DNA of 64,000 nt from Flavobacterium sp. ENC (lineage in GTDB: Bacteria > Bacteroidota > Bacteroidia > Flavobacteriales > Flavobacteriaceae), in NCBI RefSeq assembly GCF_020991415.1, contig NZ_JAJMOY010000007.1, forward strand, positions 1 to 64,000. Direction: 5' to 3'. The position numbers were made by a program, and so were the translations under genes. This document shows, in pieces, positions 60,638 through 64,000 of this stretch; position 1 is the stretch's first letter; every line of letters begins with the position of its first letter. Under the pieces are notes generated by a model, which worked only from the letters and a program-made list of their open reading frames with translations, did not search any database and was not told the origin of the DNA.

Positions 60638-61279
60638 TTAATTAAAAAGATAGTTACGTAAAAAGTCTTTTTCTAAAATTATATTTTCTTTTACAGGAGT
60701 CATAATAAAGAGATAAATCTGATTTTCATACTTGAATGAAACAATTTCAGCGTCTAAATTTTTTAATCCGTAATATTCAATAGTACTATATAGTATTTTA
60801 TTGTCATCATTGTTAATCTTAAGTACGAATTTTTTAAAGTTGACAGTAAAGTTTTTTATGCTGTCATTATTTATCTGATAGTTTATTTTTGTATCGGAGA
60901 AAAAATCAATTGAATTTATTTTTTCTTTTACATCAAAAATTTTCGGACTCATCTTAACCTCAAAAAGCCCTTCATCTACTATTGAAAAATAACCGGGGGT
61001 AGGGCAGTCCGCTTTTTCATGATTTTTAAAAGTAAAGGCAGATGATACATTCCGCAGCTTAATAGTAATTAAAGAGTATTTTGACTGAATCTTAAATTGT
61101 GAGACAACAGTGTCGCTCCCTAGTGTATAACTTCCAATACAAACAGCATCTTTTTTTAATAAAGTAATGTTTTTTATAGTCATGCTTTTTTCCGGTACAA
61201 AAGTAAGATCATCATTGATGACATATTTTTTACAGCTTATAGCCAAAACTATTAGCAATATCACACAGATTATTTTCAT
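60638..61279 (-). CDS. Hypothetical lipoprotein downstream of an RHS gene (candidate immunity protein)
   Basis: The ATG at 61279 (MKIICVILLIVLAISCKK) provides a lipobox at Cys16. A longer start would add hydrophilic residues. The 213-residue protein has beta-rich sequence and no known domain (SMTIKNITLLKKDAVCIGSYTLG, IDFFSDTKINYQINND). It starts 38 bp after the RHS gene stop on the same strand. The place next to a variable RHS C-terminus is typical of immunity genes, but a lipoprotein would act outside the inner membrane, which is unusual. Confidence 0.6.
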   Translation of the reverse strand: MKIICVILLIVLAISCKKYVINDDLTFVPEKSMTIKNITLLKKDAVCIGSYTLGSDTVVSQFKIQSKYSLITIKLRNVSSAFTFKNHEKADCPTPGYFSIVDEGLFEVKMSPKIFDVKEKINSIDFFSDTKINYQINNDSIKNFTVNFKKFVLKINNDDNKILYSTIEYYGLKNLDAEIVSFKYENQIYLFIMTPVKENIILEKDFLRNYLFN

Positions 61280-61317
61280 AATAGTATTTATTAGTAATGG
61301 GTGTATCATTTCGTCAA

Positions 61318-64000
61318 TTAATAGGCAAGTTGATAGGAGTGCGCTATTATTTCTTCTGTAGCTCTTGTAACGGCGGGAGCTGCTTCGGGCTGCAATATAG
61401 ATAAAATAATTCCACCTACAAGCATCATTGTGTATCCTCCCGGTTTAAAAGCAACATCATAACCACCGTTTCGACCATTACCGTTTCGTACATTATAGTG
61501 CCATCCTACTCCATCATTTCCAAGGCTAAAGCCTTGTGAAACATTCTTGCTATCCGGATACATGTACCTCACACGATAATCTTTTGGTCTGAAATTCAAA
61601 CTGTATCGTCCGAGATTAAATTGGTAATTTCTTCCTTCATCAATGCGGTTAAAGAAAGTATCATTTACTTCAAACATGCTCTGCTGTCCAATCCTAAGCC
61701 CGATGTAGGTTTTAATTTTAAGCTGATCTCCGACACCTGAATTAAATTGACCCTTTTGTCCGGTTTGATGAGTAGAAGTATATGAAAAGTCTTCTTTTCT
61801 TATATTGATGCCTTTTGTGAGCTCCACCATTTTGCTCATATTTGGTGGCGGTCCCGTACTTTTACTTTTATGACCGAATACAGATTTAAATGCATTACTT
61901 ATAGAATTTCCTACCGATTTAAAATTATTGCTTAAAAAATTGCCGGCGTCTTTAAAAGCATCACTCCATTGATCTCCATTAATATTTTTTTTGAACCATT
62001 CGCTTATTCTGTAATCTTTATCAAATTGCTTCCAATCAAAACTGGAACCTGTCTCTGTTCCGGGACCAACACCGATGCTGCCCCCGCCCCCGCCGCCGCC
62101 TGGACAATCGCAGGTATCTCCGCTTAAATCGGTATTTGTCAAGGGGTTATTATATACGTAACCATACTGATTGTAATTTTGGGAATTAGTAACATCTTGT
62201 ATATAGTTGTCGGCCTGAAGGAATCTGTGAAGTTTAGGATCATACAATCTTGCATTCATATTTATAAGTCCTACACTCTGCAAATGTTCATGTCCGGTAT
62301 AGCCTCTGTCTAAAACCGTTAATCCATATAACGCATTTCCAGCTCCATCAGTTACTTTTAAGATACTTCCCCAGGCATCAAATAAACGTTTTTCTACTAC
62401 TGAACCTGTGTCATCACTGATAGCAACTATGCTTCCCTGATAATCTCTGTGAAGATATAAAAATTGGTTGGTGCTGGTACCATTGCTTTTAACAGCGATA
62501 GGAGCATCATAACCATCACCTCCAACATAAGTTACAAATTCTACTGAACCTGTAGCAATGTTTTCTTTGATTTCCATTGTGCCATCTGCCGAATAGTGTT
62601 TTCGTAGTGGTCTTAATATTTTATTTTGCTGAAAGCCCCCATAGTACATGGTGCTTCTTTGATTATCATTATTATAAGTAAAGCTGATTTTATCAAGACC
62701 AATTTCTTCAATTTGGTTTGGTGTCTTAAGACCATTATAGGTAACGGTGAGTTTTTTAACACTCACTTCTGAAGGCTCGCCCGTTTTCTTTATTTTGACA
62801 TTTGAAAACCGCAGTGTTCCTGAGCCTATTCCGTCTAATCGCAGTCTCAGAGATTTAACGCTGGCAGGAACTAAAACAGTCATTTGAATTTTACTCGAAC
62901 CGTTTTGGACTGCAGAACTTGCGCTGCTGACGTATGAATAATATCCGGTTTCATTTGCATTGTATTGAAAAAGTGTCAGCTGCCCGGTAGTATTTTCTGC
63001 CGTAACATAGCCTTCAAAGGTATATTCTGTATCAACGGCATTGTCTATTTGTACTGCTGCGTCAGATTGTACATAGCAAACGCCATCAGCTGCGAGATTC
63101 ATGCTAAATTTAACACCGATTCCATCAGTTGAAATACACTGGGGATTATGCGGGTTTAAGTTCCAGCCCGTTGTAAATCTCATATCATCATAAAATATAC
63201 CATCTCTGCTGATAAAATAAGCTCGTGTTTCTGAACTAGGATCAATACTGGTATTCTGGTATTTTAAGACAGGATCATATTTGAAACTTCCCAGATTATT
63301 TTGTAAAATATTTCCTGACGCCGCGTATGTTTGTGCCTGCTGCAGACCTTGTTTATTTGTATATTCTGTAAGTCTTTTTATCTCATCGTATTTAAAAGAT
63401 TCTATAAAATTATTAAAACCGCTGTTAGTCCTGCTGTCTAAATTATCAGTATTCTTGTCAAAAGCAGTAGTTAAGGTCAATAAATTTGCTAATGAGCCAG
63501 TTGTTTTATCAAACTGTTTACTAGTTAAGTATCCATCTGTATTGTAAGCATTGGTTGTTTTTACTCCGTTGCCGGTAATACTTTCCAGGAGCTGTCCTTT
63601 AGCATTAACTGTATTAGCCTGCCATATCACTCTGTTATTTGAATCTAAAATTTGGTATAAACTACCAAATTTATATGCATTTTTTGTTGTTACAGAGCTA
63701 CTTTTACCTGCTATTTCCGCGAGTTTTGTTTCTGTTGCAACTCGGCCTATAGCATCATAAGTAAATGACTTAGTAAATTTCGAAACCCCAATTTTATTTT
63801 CTTCAACACTTATGACTCTTTTAGTATTGTCATAGGCAATTGTAGTTATGATTTTATTGGTTCCGACAGGTTCATTTTTATCTTCAAACGAAATAGTAGC
63901 GGGCAGTTTGTCACTATTGTAGGTATAGAAAGTCTCGTTATTCGTTCCGCCGCCTACTACAGTTTTTTGAATGGGTCTGCCGCTGTTGTCACGCACAATA
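61318..64000 (-). CDS. RHS-repeat protein with variable C-terminal domain (5' partial)
   Basis: The frame is open to the right edge, so the start is outside. The visible 893 residues hold YD-type repeats (YDEIKRLTEYTN, YNGLKTPNQIEEIGLDKISFTYNNDNQRSTMYYGG) and the RHS repeat-associated core (VVEKRLFDAWGSILKVTD, GYTGHEHLQSVGLINMNARLYDPKLHRFLQADN, NQYGYVYNNPLTNTDLSGD) at about 62110-62300. The ~265-residue tail from 62115 down has a glycine run, NNFKSVGNSISNAFKSVFG, and a hydrophobic segment near the end (MMLVGGIILSILQ). I do not recognise a toxin fold in it. In other RHS proteins this part is the effector. Confidence 0.9.
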   Translation of the reverse strand, partial: IVRDNSGRPIQKTVVGGGTNNETFYTYNSDKLPATISFEDKNEPVGTNKIITTIAYDNTKRVISVEENKIGVSKFTKSFTYDAIGRVATETKLAEIAGKSSSVTTKNAYKFGSLYQILDSNNRVIWQANTVNAKGQLLESITGNGVKTTNAYNTDGYLTSKQFDKTTGSLANLLTLTTAFDKNTDNLDSRTNSGFNNFIESFKYDEIKRLTEYTNKQGLQQAQTYAASGNILQNNLGSFKYDPVLKYQNTSIDPSSETRAYFISRDGIFYDDMRFTTGWNLNPHNPQCISTDGIGVKFSMNLAADGVCYVQSDAAVQIDNAVDTEYTFEGYVTAENTTGQLTLFQYNANETGYYSYVSSASSAVQNGSSKIQMTVLVPASVKSLRLRLDGIGSGTLRFSNVKIKKTGEPSEVSVKKLTVTYNGLKTPNQIEEIGLDKISFTYNNDNQRSTMYYGGFQQNKILRPLRKHYSADGTMEIKENIATGSVEFVTYVGGDGYDAPIAVKSNGTSTNQFLYLHRDYQGSIVAISDDTGSVVEKRLFDAWGSILKVTDGAGNALYGLTVLDRGYTGHEHLQSVGLINMNARLYDPKLHRFLQADNYIQDVTNSQNYNQYGYVYNNPLTNTDLSGDTCDCPGGGGGGGSIGVGPGTETGSSFDWKQFDKDYRISEWFKKNINGDQWSDAFKDAGNFLSNNFKSVGNSISNAFKSVFGHKSKSTGPPPNMSKMVELTKGINIRKEDFSYTSTHQTGQKGQFNSGVGDQLKIKTYIGLRIGQQSMFEVNDTFFNRIDEGRNYQFNLGRYSLNFRPKDYRVRYMYPDSKNVSQGFSLGNDGVGWHYNVRNGNGRNGGYDVAFKPGGYTMMLVGGIILSILQPEAAPAVTRATEEIIAHSYQLAY

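Overview
The window looks like chromosomal DNA of a member of the Flavobacteriaceae, most likely Flavobacterium or a close relative. The evidence is: two proteins with gliding-motility/type IX secretion C-terminal domains, a PorP/SprF-family protein, a sigma-FecR-TonB receptor cassette, DUF6090- and DUF5777-type proteins, A+T-rich intergenic DNA, and several TAnnTTTG (Bacteroidetes -7) promoter boxes. No rRNA, tRNA, CRISPR array or transposase was seen. Both edges cut through genes.

Layout. 0-10 kb: surface proteins, namely the end of an Ig-like repeat protein exported by type IX secretion, a PorP/SprF protein, small membrane proteins and lipoproteins, and a two-gene operon for a 1396-residue repeat protein plus a second type IX cargo. 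10-30 kb: a mosaic of housekeeping and stress-type genes. These include a PPC/DUF296 protein, a Tat-type short-chain dehydrogenase, a secreted acetolactate decarboxylase with a cupin, a TetR-controlled bestrophin/carbonic anhydrase pair, an MFS pump, 3-methyladenine glycosylase, MscS, an HxlR/YceI pair, two alpha/beta-hydrolase lipoproteins, three orphan lipoproteins, and AraC plus aldo/keto reductase. Several very small hydrophilic proteins are scattered here.

30.4-35.8 kb: a seven-gene, head-to-tail biosynthetic operon (FAD oxidoreductase, methyltransferase, type III polyketide synthase, FabZ-like dehydratase, ketosynthase, acyl carrier protein, phosphopantetheinyl transferase). It should make and modify an alkyl-pyrone/resorcinol-type lipid from a dedicated acyl chain.

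37-47 kb: an ECF sigma factor, a FecR anti-sigma factor and a TonB-dependent receptor, followed by a periplasmic/outer-membrane operon (Lipoprotein_15 repeat protein, OB-fold protein, DUF5777 barrel, c-type cytochrome lipoprotein, YceI). A divergent lipoprotein lies on the other side. A two-block promoter motif, GTAGGGTAA-N10-GNYTGTTYTA, precedes FecR, the Lipoprotein_15 operon and the divergent lipoprotein with identical spacing, so these loci probably form one sigma regulon.

47-60 kb: a defence island in which seven same-strand genes are packed together: HsdR, HsdM, HsdS, PtuA, PtuB, McrB, McrC. It combines type I restriction-modification, a Septu ATPase/HNH pair and a McrBC type IV system. 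HTH proteins stand at both ends. At the promoter end three tandem 34-bp palindromes lie between hsdR and a divergent HTH gene, and the last one covers that gene's promoter. 60.6-64 kb: the 3' end of an RHS-repeat protein with a variable C-terminal domain and a downstream lipoprotein that may be its immunity partner.

Dispersed simple repeats (TCAGTC hexamers, CAATTATC octamers, GTTATGA heptamers) recur at distant intergenic sites, and one MITE-like inverted-repeat element is present.
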